Source: Rhizopus sp. PT2906
Lineage: Eukaryota; Mucoromycota; Mucoromycetes; Mucorales; Rhizopodaceae
Direction: 5' to 3'
DNA length: 64,000 nt
Assembly (NCBI GenBank): GCA_025529335.1
Contig: JAMYHX010000062.1
Location: forward strand, 62,001-126,000
Position numbers and translations under genes: made by a program. Below the pieces are notes generated by a model. It was given only the letters and a program-made list of their open reading frames with translations. It was not told the DNA's origin and searched no databases. Shown here piece by piece: positions 44,085-55,675 of the stretch (its first letter is position 1; the number at the start of each line of letters is the position of its first letter).

Positions 44085-45862
44085 TTAAAAGAGATCATTG
44101 AATCTAACTTCTTTTCTTTCCTTTCTCTCGTCTATTCTCAAATAATTAAAGCGCATATTTAAACGTAACATGTCCATATCAGTTCTCTTGGGCTTGTCAT
44201 CAAACACACTTTCTTTTTCTTTTACTTGATCCGTCTTTCTTCTTCGTCTTATCTTTAAATCAGATGTGTCTAAGCTTACTTGTCTTTGAAGTAAATTGTA
44301 TGGCTCGTTGGAGGGATATCTTCTAACATTTACTGGTGTAAAGAAATATTCGTATCCTTTTCGAATTCTAATAATGAAGAATGGTATAAACAGTACCTAT
44401 ATATTCATTAGCTCAGTATGACGAGACGATTGTATGATTAACTTACAGCCAAGTAGACAGCGATACAATATGTTGGTTTATGTAAAATGTAGGTTGGTGG
44501 ATAAAAAAAGAGAGAAGTTCTAAACAAGAACAAGACATGTTGAGCAAACTAAATGAGACGTTAGCCAAAACATAGGTTATAGTATATAAATTGAACTTGC
44601 CGAATAGAGCTTCCAGTAGTGATAACGGTGTGTTTCCCAAAAGGCCGTATACAGAAACACATGCCATGTTACTCCGTAATATGAGGCTAAATGATACAGG
44701 AAGAACTCAGTGCCGCCATTAGGGATATCAATACGAGTACAATCGCCCTCGTGAAAGCGTTCTCCTAGCGAACAAACAAAGAGAGCGCGGTGGAAGTTGT
44801 AGTATCTTGGGATAATGCTCCTGATGTAGTTGATGAATAGCCAAATGCATTCATTCCAGGTATTTGTTTCTTTATAGGCGTGATATGCATGAGCAATGTA
44901 ACCCTTTATGCTGATAGAAAATGGGTTATGGTCTGTGATTGCTGCTGGATAACAAGTGACTAACAAAAATAATAGTCTCATTAGCACGAATGAAAAACAA
45001 CAATGACATGCTATTTTACTGTAATAAAGGTAGAGTAGAGTGAATGCATGCATCGATATCCAAAACAGCCGTTGTAGCTTAAATTTGGTCATTGATCTAT
45101 TACGGTTGCACTCTTTGACCATGAACGTATCTTGTGGTTCTGGGGGTGGAATGGCGTCTTCGTTTGGCTCGTATAGTCTTGCTGGTCCAAATTGCTGGGT
45201 CTGTTGTTCAAGGTACGCTGCAACTTCATCATGACATTCTTGGCATAGATCATATCTATCATCAAGGTATCTTTTATGTGACAAATACTGTTGACATCTT
45301 TCCTTATAATCAAATTCCTAATTGACAACTGTATATCAGTACAAGGCCACAATTTAACATCAAGTCTTACATTTTCATCATCTGGAATAAATCCTTCTGA
45401 TAGATATAATATGAGTGCCTGAGCTTTTTGACATTCATTGCAAAGTGTTGGTTTGTTTGGATCTGGTATATAGGGTCTATAAGTCGTTACTATAAAAAGT
45501 CATCAATAAGCTTGTACTGTAACAATATGCCCCCTTACTTTTTGGTGGTTCCGTGCATTTTGAGGGAACAATGGGGTCCATCACTTGTCCTTGCTTTGAT
45601 GGTTATTAGAAAATAGGATAGATATAATTATTATTATTATTACCTCATCTCTAAAATTCTCACTTTCACACCTTTGACATATCCAATATCTGGCTGATTC
45701 GCCTAAACTCAAGTCTAGGATGGCATCCGTGTTACAGTACCAACAATTTACTCTTATGCGTTGTGTGTTTTTAAATAAATAGGATATGAGCTTATTTGGA
45801 CTGTAATAAAAAACTGACATGATGAGAATAAATAAAATGGTATACAAGTAAAAAGTTGACAT
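44085..45862 (-). CDS. IMA1/NET5 (SAMP1)-like inner nuclear membrane protein
   Basis: Exons 45644-45862, 45539-45593, 45371-45489 and from 45317 down; last exon 44085-44396. Start: signal-like hydrophobic segment, then VNCWYCNTDAILDL and YWICQRCESENF, paired CxxC as in the Ima1 N-terminal zinc domain; then CNECQKAQALILYLSEGFIP and YDLCQECHDEVAAYL. Several hydrophobic segments follow. The tail is basic, ending RLNMRFNYLRIDERKERKEV. The family links heterochromatin or the cytoskeleton to the nuclear envelope. The exon structure between 44440 and 44960 is unresolved because three frames each look coding. Total about 440-480 aa. Confidence 0.72.
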
Positions 45863-46456
45863 GTAAAAAAGAAACGGTTATCCCTTTTTCTTTCTCTCCT
45901 CACTTTTTATATAAAATGATCACCTTTTACAAGTCACAACTTGTCTTCCTTTGTTGAATACAGTCTCCGATTGAAATAAAAGTACAGCATTTTCCTGACA
46001 TAAATTAGTTTTTCTTTGTCATTAAGGGCAAGATTGTGCTTTTTAAAGGAGAGGACAGGAACTTTTCAAATGTATTTTCTAGTTAATAATCGCCCCTTTT
46101 TGTCTTTTAAAAAAAGAGAAAACGAGAGAAACTCCTCTCTTTTTCTTTGTCTGCAAGTCAAATCTTTTTTCGTTTTTCTTAGGACCACACCCCGAAACAT
46201 TTTTTTTCGACCCCGAACGCTTAGGGACTACACCTCGAAACGTGAGTTTCGTCATCCAAGGTGTAGTCCCTAAGCGTTCGGGGTCGAAAAAAAATGTTTC
46301 GGGGTGTGGTCCTAAAAACACTGATCTTTTTTTTTTCCATAAAAGTCTTGAACGATCAGCTTACAAATTAAACTAGTGTGGCTTGTGTTCCCCTCCTTTT
46401 TGACATATGTATGCAAAGAAAAAAAAGAACATCTCTCTCTCTTTTCTTTCAACCTC
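45863..46456. promoter_or_regulatory. divergent promoter of IMA1-like and TTC27, with foldback element
   Basis: 594 bp between divergent starts. It is T-rich and contains a long palindrome at 46179-46315. No other site recognised. Confidence 0.45.
46179..46315. mobile_element. 63-bp near-perfect foldback element
   Basis: Left arm 46179-46241 pairs with 46246-46315 over 63 bp with no mismatch; the only interruption is a 7-nt bulge (TCATCCA, 46252-46258) in the right arm. The loop is GTGA. Each arm contains two related 17-mers, 46182-46198 (GGACCACACCCCGAAAC) and 46225-46241 (two differences). GC content is higher than the surroundings. Best guess: a small foldback mobile element; alternatives are a structured RNA or regulatory cruciform. 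Confidence 0.85.
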
Positions 46457-48871
46457 ATGTCCTTTTATAAAGCTGAAGAGTGTCTCGTCCTTGGGATCGA
46501 ATACCCTTTGAACGATAACTACACTTCATTCATATCCGATATTCAAAAGGGCGAATATGCAAAAATAATAAAGAACAGCATCCTATTCCAAGATGCTCAA
46601 GGCAGCACCTTTAATGACATTCAACAATGGGTCAATGACAAGCTTTCTACTTTAAATATCCAAGACGAATCTGTGCGATTTCAAGTACTGGTCACTGGTA
46701 TTGCTTGTCTCAACACGTTTGTACAAATCAACTGGACAGGTCCCATACCTTCCTTTACCATTTCTGAGCTATTCTCCAGCCAAAAGGACGAACAACTTGA
46801 AGCAGAGATACATAAGGCATGTCTTCAGTCCCTTTCAGTCGATAGTGAAGAAGTATATCATCTGACTCAGCAACTTGGACTATTGGCTGTTGCTCGTGTA
46901 TTACTTTCAAGTGTATGCCAAGATACCTTGACTGGCTCTCTGTGGTCTATGCGCGCTGCTTTTATTCAACAACAGCTCCTGGATGAACACACGGGTACAC
47001 TTCAAGCCGAGTTATCCATGTTGGAAGACAAAAGCGCCAAAGCGATTGAAGACTACAAAGAGTCTAATGGTGCTCTCAAAGTGCGTCAGCAGTTGGAAGC
47101 AGGTTTGATTCACAATTATTATGGTCAGGATAAGGAAGCCTTGCAACGAATGGAGTCAGCACAAAAGGAGTCTGGTTTTGTCTGGTCCCTGACAGGTGCC
47201 TTGGGTCGTCGTACGAAATTTCAGACATTTGACGTCTCTCAACTGGTTGTTTTAGCTGAAAGCAAAAGAGAAGAAAAGGTAGACGAGGATGCAGCCAAGC
47301 CAGAGACATTGGACCTAAATGACGATACGATTTTGGAAAAAATCAACTTTGCAGAAAATGAGCAGAACAAGAAAGAAAGTGACCAGCGTCATGGTAACTT
47401 GAACATTATCGATCAATGTCTTTTACTTGCATTTTGCTTAAACGTCAAGAACACTAACCCTGACCATGGTATCACGACCGAACAGATGGTTCCTTACGTT
47501 ACCCGTGTGCTTGAGAATGCTAATAACTGGATGGTGCATACCATGGGTCTCCTGCTGCGTTCTCGTCTTGAATCCAACAAGGGCCGTACGGTCGAGCGTT
47601 CTGCCCTTCAGCTACAGGCACTCGTTGACCAAATCAAGGTAGAAGACTCCAAGGTAGAAGAACGACTGGCTTACTTTTATGACTTGCTGTTGCCTAGTAA
47701 ATGGGAAATGGAACGTGAACTGGCCCGTCGTTTTGTCTCATTAGGTGTTCTTCGCTCAGCCGTTGAAATATTTGAAAGACTAGAGATGTGGGAGGATGTG
47801 ATTTCGTGCTATCAAATGATGGAGCAACCACAAAAGGCAAAGAGCGTATTAGAGCGACTCATGGAAGAAAATCCTAACTCGCCCAAGTACTGGTGTATTC
47901 TTGGTGACCTCGAACTTGAACCAGCTCATTGGAAAAAATCATGGGAGATTTCCAACCATCGCTATGCCCGTGCCATGCGTAGCTTAGGCTCCTATGAATT
48001 CAAGCAACAAAACTATGAAGCCGCGATCGAGTACTATCAAAAGGCACTTGAAATCAATCCACTCTTTGAAGGTTCTTGGTACATCCTTGGCTGTGCCTCT
48101 ATGGTGGTCGAAAAGTGGGACGTTGGTATCCGTGCCTTTCACCGTGTAACTCTTTTGGACGACGAAAATGCAGAGGCATGGAACAACTTGGCTAGCATCT
48201 ACGTCAAGACGGATAAAAAGCCAGACGCCTTCTTGGCACTGAAGCGCGCTACCAAAATCAAGTTTGACGATTGGAGAATGTGGCAGAACCTGTTGTTTGT
48301 CTCGATTGATATTGGCCAATTTGCAGATGCCATTTACGCCATGCAGCGTGTGGTTGAACTTCGATGGGACAAGGTACGTGATGGTGCTGTTGATGTTGGT
48401 GTTCTTCGTATGATTGTCGAAAGCGTTGTCCAAAACTGGAAAGACCCTCATGATCGAGATGGTGCGCGTCTGTCGGTCCATGTTCAGCGCCTACTGGAGG
48501 ACGTTATCCTGAGCAGGATTACAAACTCACCGGATATCTGGATGATCTGTGCCAAGTTTTATTTATGGCAAAAACGGTATACGGACGCCCTTGACACCTC
48601 TGTGAAAGCATACCGTTCTGTCATGCATGACCCTCGCATTGAGACTGAAGAAAGTGTATTTGAAGACGTTACAACGGTTGCACTTGAAACCGTAGACATG
48701 TATGAAAACCTGGGTGATAAAACGCAAGATGGTGCTCCTGTCTGTTCCGATTGGCGTTATCAATCTCGTCTTATCCTCAAAGGCTTAATGGGCAAAGTCA
48801 AGGATATATTTGAAGATACGCCCTCTTATGAGCGCTTAAAGGAACGCATGGATGATCTTAGAAATGCATAA
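46457..48871 (+). CDS. EMW1: TPR protein TTC27/EMW1 family
   Basis: Single exon of 804 aa. TPR repeats occupy the C-terminal half, including YKFKQQNYEAAIEYYQKALE-type units around residue 515 and NPLFEGSWYILGCA, then DDENAEAWNNLASIYVKT and RVVELRWD. N-terminal half is helical with TGSLWSMRAAFIQQQLL typical of the family. Yeast Emw1 is essential and linked to cell-wall integrity and protein folding. The ATG at 46457 was chosen: the frame extends to 46376, but that part is leader-like and overlaps the promoter. An antisense ORF at 47984-48481 is a shadow. Confidence 0.92.
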   Translation: MSFYKAEECLVLGIEYPLNDNYTSFISDIQKGEYAKIIKNSILFQDAQGSTFNDIQQWVNDKLSTLNIQDESVRFQVLVTGIACLNTFVQINWTGPIPSFTISELFSSQKDEQLEAEIHKACLQSLSVDSEEVYHLTQQLGLLAVARVLLSSVCQDTLTGSLWSMRAAFIQQQLLDEHTGTLQAELSMLEDKSAKAIEDYKESNGALKVRQQLEAGLIHNYYGQDKEALQRMESAQKESGFVWSLTGALGRRTKFQTFDVSQLVVLAESKREEKVDEDAAKPETLDLNDDTILEKINFAENEQNKKESDQRHGNLNIIDQCLLLAFCLNVKNTNPDHGITTEQMVPYVTRVLENANNWMVHTMGLLLRSRLESNKGRTVERSALQLQALVDQIKVEDSKVEERLAYFYDLLLPSKWEMERELARRFVSLGVLRSAVEIFERLEMWEDVISCYQMMEQPQKAKSVLERLMEENPNSPKYWCILGDLELEPAHWKKSWEISNHRYARAMRSLGSYEFKQQNYEAAIEYYQKALEINPLFEGSWYILGCASMVVEKWDVGIRAFHRVTLLDDENAEAWNNLASIYVKTDKKPDAFLALKRATKIKFDDWRMWQNLLFVSIDIGQFADAIYAMQRVVELRWDKVRDGAVDVGVLRMIVESVVQNWKDPHDRDGARLSVHVQRLLEDVILSRITNSPDIWMICAKFYLWQKRYTDALDTSVKAYRSVMHDPRIETEESVFEDVTTVALETVDMYENLGDKTQDGAPVCSDWRYQSRLILKGLMGKVKDIFEDTPSYERLKERMDDLRNA

Positions 48872-48943
48872 TGTTTTCAAAGAAATTGTATTATAGACAT
48901 AATAAAAGTATTTATTTCTCTCCCACTATTTACAACTGTATAT

Positions 48944-49715
48944 TTACAATGTCTTAAAGTTGATTTCACCTACTGGCTGCTTGCCTGTGAGTCCTCCTAA
49001 GCCCATGGGCTCCTGCTCTGCTATATGATGAGCATCGCCTCCTGTGTTCTTTGGCTTTGGTGCATGCTTTGCTTTGTCCTTCGTTTCTTTATCACCTGGC
49101 TTGTGTTCAGTCATTGCATTATCAGCAGCAGCAGCATCCCTGCTATTTCTTTCATGATCTGCTTTGTTTACACGATCAGCATCTTCATCTTGAACAATAG
49201 AGGCATGAGTAGAAGGCTCATTGAACGAGATGCTTGGTTTCTTGTTGTTACTTGAGTTGTTATTATTTTGATCCTTTATCTCTTGCGCAAGTCCAGCGCT
49301 ACCTAATACCGCATCTTTTTCATGATGGGTATTTGGTTGTTGCTCATTAGATAAGGTATTAGGTTCATTCACTGTTTCCTGTAGAGGGTGAATAGTATCT
49401 GTATTCGTATCAATGCGTTGGTGAGTGTGATTTTCATTGTTTCGTAATTGGTCATTAGGATTATGTTGTTTCACTATAGAACTCAATATTAGATTTATGT
49501 ATACTCTCCATATGTATTCACTTACAATGACTATTATCTGCAGGAGCGAGTCCCTGGTTGACAATGCCTTCTTGGATTCCATTAGGTCCAGCGATAGTAT
49601 TGTTGGTTTGATGACCCTTGATAGCTTGTTCATGTAGGTGGGTATGAGGTCGAAGTTCAATGTTTTGGTGATTTTCGTGCTTGGGTAAAGTGTGAGTATC
49701 TTGAGTGTTGTTCAT
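48944..49715 (-). CDS. disordered hydrophilic protein, function unknown
   Basis: Exons 49526-49715 and 48944-49473; 239 aa. Composition is dominated by N, H, Q, D, E and K with no hydrophobic core. Segments: HTLPKHENHQNIELRPHTHL, NNNSSNNKKPSISFNE, DKAKHAPKPKNTGGDAHH, and an end GLGGLTGKQPVGEINFKTL. The combination of A/E/D/K richness and G-x-GGLTG repeat recalls stress-type hydrophilins, but no family motif was found. The frame, splice sites and absence of internal stops support it as real. Confidence 0.6.
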
Positions 49716-49815
49716 TTTGTTATAAATGTATATAAAAAAAGAGTTTGCCCTATAGCTTGTATTTATACTTTTTGATATAGACACTATACATCACTGTGAC
49801 ATAATGGGATAGCCC

Positions 49816-50274
49816 AAAATAGAATTAATACGATTAAACAGATTTTTACTTAAATAATTAAACCTCAAATGGGTGTACGATTGTAATATTACATCTTTTC
49901 CGCCCGAGGCAGTTCATGGTGGTGACTAAAAAGCCCCTATTGGAATCAAGGGTAAAAATGCTTTGGAAGGAGTGAATGGGATCAAGCGTAAGATACACTA
50001 GTAAGGAGAAGAGGGGAGCCATTCTAAGAGTCTTTGCCCGAGGTGAGTGGGCGGAGTAGGCGGAAGCTTAGTGTGATAGAGGTAATCAAGTTCATATAAG
50101 ATTCTGCATATAGTTGGCCAGCGGATGCTCCACGAGAGTGTTGTGTTAGGAGAGCGAGGTTTCTTGGTAGGTAACATATTTAAAAGGAAAGATAATGGGT
50201 CAGAAATGGTTTCGGGCATGAGCCTACGGTGCATCCGGAGACAGTGAATGGTATGGGCAAAATAGAATTAATAC
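49816..50274 (-). mobile_element. truncated LINE-like retrotransposon fragment with 17-bp target duplication
   Basis: A 17-bp direct repeat (CAAAATAGAATTAATAC) flanks about 427 bp, at 49815-49831 and 50258-50274. Inside, a minus-strand frame (50250-49998) reads HCLRMHRRLMPETISDPLSF, WSIRWPTICRILYELDYLYH and LPPTPPTHLG, which I recall from the C-terminal region of LINE-type polyproteins in Mucorales. No polymerase domain and no poly-A tail are present, so the copy is dead. Confidence 0.6.
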
Positions 50275-51369
50275 ACTTTTTTCAGAAATTATTCGTACAC
50301 ATTACAAGGTCAATAACAATTAAACACTTTATGTCTTTTTTATTATTTAAAAAGACAACATGTAATAATATATAAAATGAACTTGGTATTCTTGAGAAAA
50401 GATTAATGTGGTCAAGACTTTATACAAAATAAAAAGTTGTTAGAGACCTTGTTTAAATAGACTGATCTTGACTTCTCTTTCTTTTCTTCTTTGGGCCAAA
50501 AAGTAAGATCAGCTATTCCCAAGCTAGCTCTAAGGTATGTTATATTCTTTACTCTTATAAGAAACTAATATGTGGTACTATAGATCATAAAATCGAACCA
50601 GTGCCGGTGCTAGCTGGGGGTGGTTTGGTTCTTACCAGACTTGGTCCCATCCGCTCTCTTCCTTGCTCTCTCTCTCTTTTCTCTGGCTTGCTCTCTTTTT
50701 TTTTTTCTTCTTTTCTTGCTCTTTCCAGGCTGGTTATCGCCAGCCTAGATTTTCACATACTTCACGCAAATTGAATTTTTTTTTTGTTCAAGCTCTAACT
50801 CCAGCAATTTTTTTGTCTCTGATAATTGTTTAAATCTTGGGAAACACTATATGAACCAGAAATTAGACTAATACTACAGGCACTACCTCTACCTATTACC
50901 TATGATGTAATCCAATAAAGCTTTTCAATGTGTAGCGTCAAGCTAAACATGACTTTATAAAGTCGCCATATTGGTTTGTTTCTTTTCAGGAAGAAAGAGA
51001 TAAAAAAGAAATGTTGTTTATTCTAATTTTATGTTGTCAGTTTGATCAACAAAGGTGCAAGAATACGTGCAACTATGATGACATCGTATTTTATATCAGA
51101 GAGAGAGTGAACAAGACAGTCTTATGTTAGGTAGAGATTTTAGTAGTGTGAAGTTATATAGTGACAACATAGGTAGCGCCCCAAGGAAGGGCCTGTAGCA
51201 TTAGCCTATTTCCTGGTGCATGTAGTGTTGGCCTTAAATCTTTCATAGTATTCGTCTGACATTCAATAAATAGATATATTGTTGACTTTTATATATTGAA
51301 AATAAAAATACAAAGTTTATATAGCTACGCCTGAATATTTACACAGCATTAAGGGAGGGGCGTACACTT
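50275..51369. other. 1.1-kb intergenic region with MITE copy C
   Basis: Contains the inverted MITE at 50839-51233. A CT-rich tract runs from about 50650 to 50720. No gene recognised. Confidence 0.5.
50839..51233 (-). mobile_element. MITE family, copy C (inverted, longer)
   Basis: Left end GGGAAACACTATATGAACCA and right end CTGGTGCATGTAGTGTTGGC are imperfect inverses. Interior GTTGTCAGTTTGATCAACAA is the reverse complement of the block in copies A and B. It is about 395 bp, with roughly 120 bp of extra internal sequence near the right end compared with the other copies. Confidence 0.7.
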
Positions 51370-54300
51370 TTAATTGTCTTTTTCAAACTTTTCTCTAACT
51401 TTAGAATAATGCTCAAGTTCGGTAGCAGAAACACTAGGAACAAGTTCTTCTAGAGCCTTAATAAAGTCAATCTCTTGTACTTGCACTGTAATTTCTTCAG
51501 GTGTAACCAAATGTGACAGATAATACTGTGTCGTAACAGGATCGGGAAGATCAGGTCGCTTTTCTTGGTTCAACTTGTTTACTTTAGCATCAATTGTTTC
51601 GGCTACACGTGTCATAGCCTTCAACATGGCATCAGAACAGAGAGCGTAGAAATCGGCACCTGTGTAATGGAATGGACATCGCTCTGCAACTTTACGAAGG
51701 TCCAGATCTGGATGAAGACGGAATCTATATTAAAAATTAGATAACTAACAAGAAAGCCATAGAAACAGATCACTTACTTTCTTGTGAGAGCTTCAATAAT
51801 CTTTAGTTGTGATTCATGATCCTGACTTACACCCAAATAGAGTAACTTGTCGAATCTATATTTCGAAAGCATAAATACTTTGTACATTTTATAGAGTTGT
51901 CTCTTACCTTCCCGGGCGTAACAATGCAGGATCCAAGAGGTCTGGTCTGTTGGTCGCTCCAATAACAAAGACATCACCCACACCGGCCTCTTCTCCTCCT
52001 TCGCTCATACCGTCCAATTCAGCAAGCAGCTGACTGACAATACGATCCATGACACCACCAGAATCACCCTTTTCACCACGCTTAGGCGCAACAGAGTCCA
52101 ATTCATCAAAAAAGATAACACATGGCTTAGCATCACGAGCTCGTTGGAACACGCGTCTAACGTTCGCTTCAGATTCACCAATATACATGTTCAAAAGCTC
52201 AGGACCCTTGACAGAAAAGAAGTTGAGGGAGCAGGATGTAGCGATTGCCTTGGCAAGCAGCGTCTTTCCTGTACCAGGAGGACCATATAAAAGGATACCA
52301 CTTCGTTTTTTGAGACCAGAACCAAATAACTCAGGATGCTCTAATGGGAGCTGAATCGTATCGAGAATGTCATCCTTGACATGAGCTAAACCGCCAACAT
52401 CATCCCAAGTGACATTGGGAATCTGAACGCTATGGGTTAGATCAGCAATAAAAGGTGATTTTAATTATATATACCTTGGGTGCTCCAATAGAGTCGGAAT
52501 AACTAGCTCGTGCTTCGCCCAAGGCACCATCAAAATCAGCAGCAGTCAAGGTGACGCCAGCTGCACGGATGTCTGAGGCGGTTACCATAGACATGTCTGG
52601 CCCCTCTGTCGATCCTTCTTCAGATTCGTTGGTTTCACGATGACTAGAGTAAAACAAGGTTATATTGTGTGTGTGTCTTTATAATTCAAACGTACATGCC
52701 ACGATCTATTCTCTGCAAGGCAAGTACACCCGCCCTAGCTACCAAGTCTACCAAATCTTTGGCTAGTAAGGCAGCTGTCTGTGTTGCCAAATTAGATAAA
52801 GAAACATCAGGAGCCAGCGGGCTATGGTATAACAAGTTCTTGAGTATCTGTAAACGAGCCTTCTCATCAGGTGCGTGAATGGAAATCTCATGCTTGAAAC
52901 AAGACAAAACGCTAGAGGGCAAGGTATCTATATCTCCTGTGGTGGCGATGATCATGACAGGATATCCCGTTGCTGCATGTGCTGAGCCAACATTCTTTAT
53001 ACAATCTTCTAAAACCGTAGCTAGCAAAGGCTCTAATAGTAAAATTAGAAAAGCAATGCTTTGGTAATATTCAACTTTTTACCTTGTCCAGATTCAACAA
53101 CAGCGCTTTTCTTTGCGAGGCCCTCCAAATGCCGTATGAGCATAACACAGGGCGCAACAGCAGCAGCCTTTTCAAATTTGGCTCGTAGATAAGCTTCAGT
53201 TTTAGCGTCGGTATCAGAGAGGATATCATAAATAGAGAATTCATACACATGGACGCCAATGGATTCTGCCACTTCCTTCACCAAGGTGCTCTTACCGCTG
53301 CCTCTAGGACCGTGAAAGAGAGCATTACAAGAGAGATCGAAATTAAGGCCAGCAAAATGTAACGAGGACGAAACGAGTTCATACAGTTGGTCGTAGGTTG
53401 GCCCGCTTGATCTTACCAAGGGCAGTTTTTCAGCAAAATCGTAGTAGTAGGAGATGGAGCCTACGGGCACACGTGAATACTCGACACCTGTCTGTACCAT
53501 CTGGGTCTTGCTTGGGACCACCCGGCGTCCAGAACCGTAATAGGAAGGATGCGTGTTGTTACTGGTGTCGTCGCTCGTGTCCAAGCGGATGACTTTGAAA
53601 TAGACCAAGGTTGTGGGTGGATGAGTGGATGGCTTGAAACTAGATTCGTCTTCAGATGGCCTTAAGCGAGCCATGTCTTCGTTAATTGGTATAGCAATGA
53701 TATCACCCTTGCATACAATACGTTCCTTTTGTTCAAACCATTGTTTTAATGAATCTAAACATATCGACTGGAGTGCTTTATCCATGGATGTAGGAGATGC
53801 CACACGAGCAATGGTTACAGCAGATGAAACAGGCGGACCATGTTCTGGGACATCTTGAACTCTAGTTACCGTGATTTTTGCAGCTGAGGTTGATTCAGGT
53901 GGAAGAGGAAGATTGAGATTAAAGTAAAGTGTGGGAGGAAGATAGACAACGTCTCTAACAAAAAAAAAAAAAAGAAAGGCATTATTTACTATATACATAT
54001 ATCTTTTTTTTTTTTTTACTATTACCCTTCTTCTAGAATATCATCCACTCCATATATTTTACACAATCTGGACTTTTTTGGGTCATTTGCACTGACAAGA
54101 GCCCAATCTCCACTAAAAATACCACAACTTGCCAAATCCTTTAGTTTCATAAAGACACGATTTTCGTCATCTTCATTAGCACTTGGTGGAGGGCAAAGCC
54201 TCGTCTCTGGCCACTTTCTCTCTAATATTTTCACATCGTACTCTCGTGGCTCGATCACCACTGGATCTGGCTGTGCATTGAGCGTGTTGAACGATACGGA

Positions 54301-55075
54301 TGATAGAGATACAGAATTGCCTAGTGCTTCGTCGTCATCCACGTCTGATATATTGACCACAAAGAGCCTGGTTCGCTCTGATGAATGGATGTATCCTTGT
54401 CTAACTGGGTTCGTCATTAATACTTTATAAGCGAGTTCATGATCGAAATGATATATCTCTGAGCTCCTGATGATCTTGCCCGAAAGTAGGGTTGATATAG
54501 CATTATAATCTATCATAATGGGTAAGGTCATCTTTCTTATTATGCCGGCTCTATTACCTTTCTGTGCCTGTGTATATGATGTTTCATTCAAGGCACCTAG
54601 GATGATTTCATCCAATTCGATCAACTGTACTGTCCTGATCTCAACTCTACATGTTGTCTCTTCGTCGTCGTCGTCATCATCCAAACGCGATAATGCATCT
54701 GACCCATAGACAGACTTGATCAATTGACTACTTACATATACCACTTGTCCCTTTTTCTATTCGTAAAGTCAATACTTGTTTTTTCTCTCTCTTTTTTTTG
54801 GGTTTTACCCCTTCAGTTGCAGGTCTGCATCGTGCAATGAATGAGTCTAAACTTGGTTGAGAATCCCTTGTGCTGATAGGTGTGCGTGCTGCCAACGATG
54901 GCACGGTGACAGAAAGTGCAATAGAGTCTTAAATAATAATGAGTTTTAATAGATTGGAACAGTTTAGTTTACCTTGGTTTGCTGATACAAGATTCCACAA
55001 GTCCTCAGAGACTTCAACCCATTGAGTTTCTTGGTTATGAACTAGTTTTAGATGAGCGTTGATCGGTAGAGTCAT
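51370..55075 (-). CDS. PEX6: peroxin-6 (AAA ATPase)
   Basis: Nine exons: 54973-55075, 54809-54927, 54026-54756, 53083-53954, 52696-53032, 52475-52643, 51908-52422, 51778-51855, 51370-51724; 1092 aa. D1: Walker A FHGPRGSGKSTLV but Walker B is CVMLIRHLEG, lacking the acidic pair, as usual for PEX6 D1. D2: IPNVTWDDVGGLAHVKDDIL, YGPPGTGKTLLAKAIA, PELLNMYIGESEANVRRVFQ and VIFFDELDSVAPKRG, both intact. With PEX1 it extracts PEX5 from the peroxisomal membrane. All nine exons join in frame. The intron before D2 uses acceptor 52423, which gives GAPKIPNVTW. Confidence 0.94.
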
Positions 55076-55675
55076 TAAAGAAAGAGAGAGAGTGTGTGTG
55101 TGAAGGATAAGCTTAATTGAATAACCGCATCTATTTATTTCATCCCACGCCATAAATAAAATCATTTGGCATTTGTCATGGTTTTTTACTAAATAGTCTG
55201 AAAATGATAAACGAAAATCTTTTTAGTTATCATCTAAGAGAGGGACATATATATATATATATGGAGTAGCTTATTTAGGACTTCAGTGTTTCCCTCTTAA
55301 TACTGGAATACCCTTACTGGGCTTTAGAATATAAAAAAGGTCCCCCCTTTTTTTCTGCATTAAAGCAAAAGAGAGCATCCGTTGTTTGTGTTCTTAAATG
55401 ATCTTATTGTTTCAATGATTGTCCATATTTAATACTTGCTTTGATATCTTACAGTTCCCCCAAGTGTGTGGTTCTAAAATAATAAGAAAATTCTCACTCT
55501 ATTTTGTCTCATTTTGAACAAGGTCGACAAGTTAATAAAACAGAAAAATGGGATCCAAAGTGACTGTATCAGCAGCTGGAAAAAGTGTGTAACTGATAAA
55601 AAAAAATCAACCAATCTGATTCTTGATAGGAGAAGCATTTTTTCTTTTTCTTTTCCAAAAGCAAGAAAAAAAAAA
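55076..55675. promoter_or_regulatory. divergent promoter between PEX6 and the poly-Q gene
   Basis: 600 bp, AT-rich, with (TG)n/(GA)n near 55083-55105 and (TA)n at about 55250-55261. No specific site recognised. Confidence 0.35.

Noticed and set aside
47984..48481. 165-aa ORF antisense to TTC27
   Set aside because: Lies within the TPR repeats of a certain gene and shows no domain.
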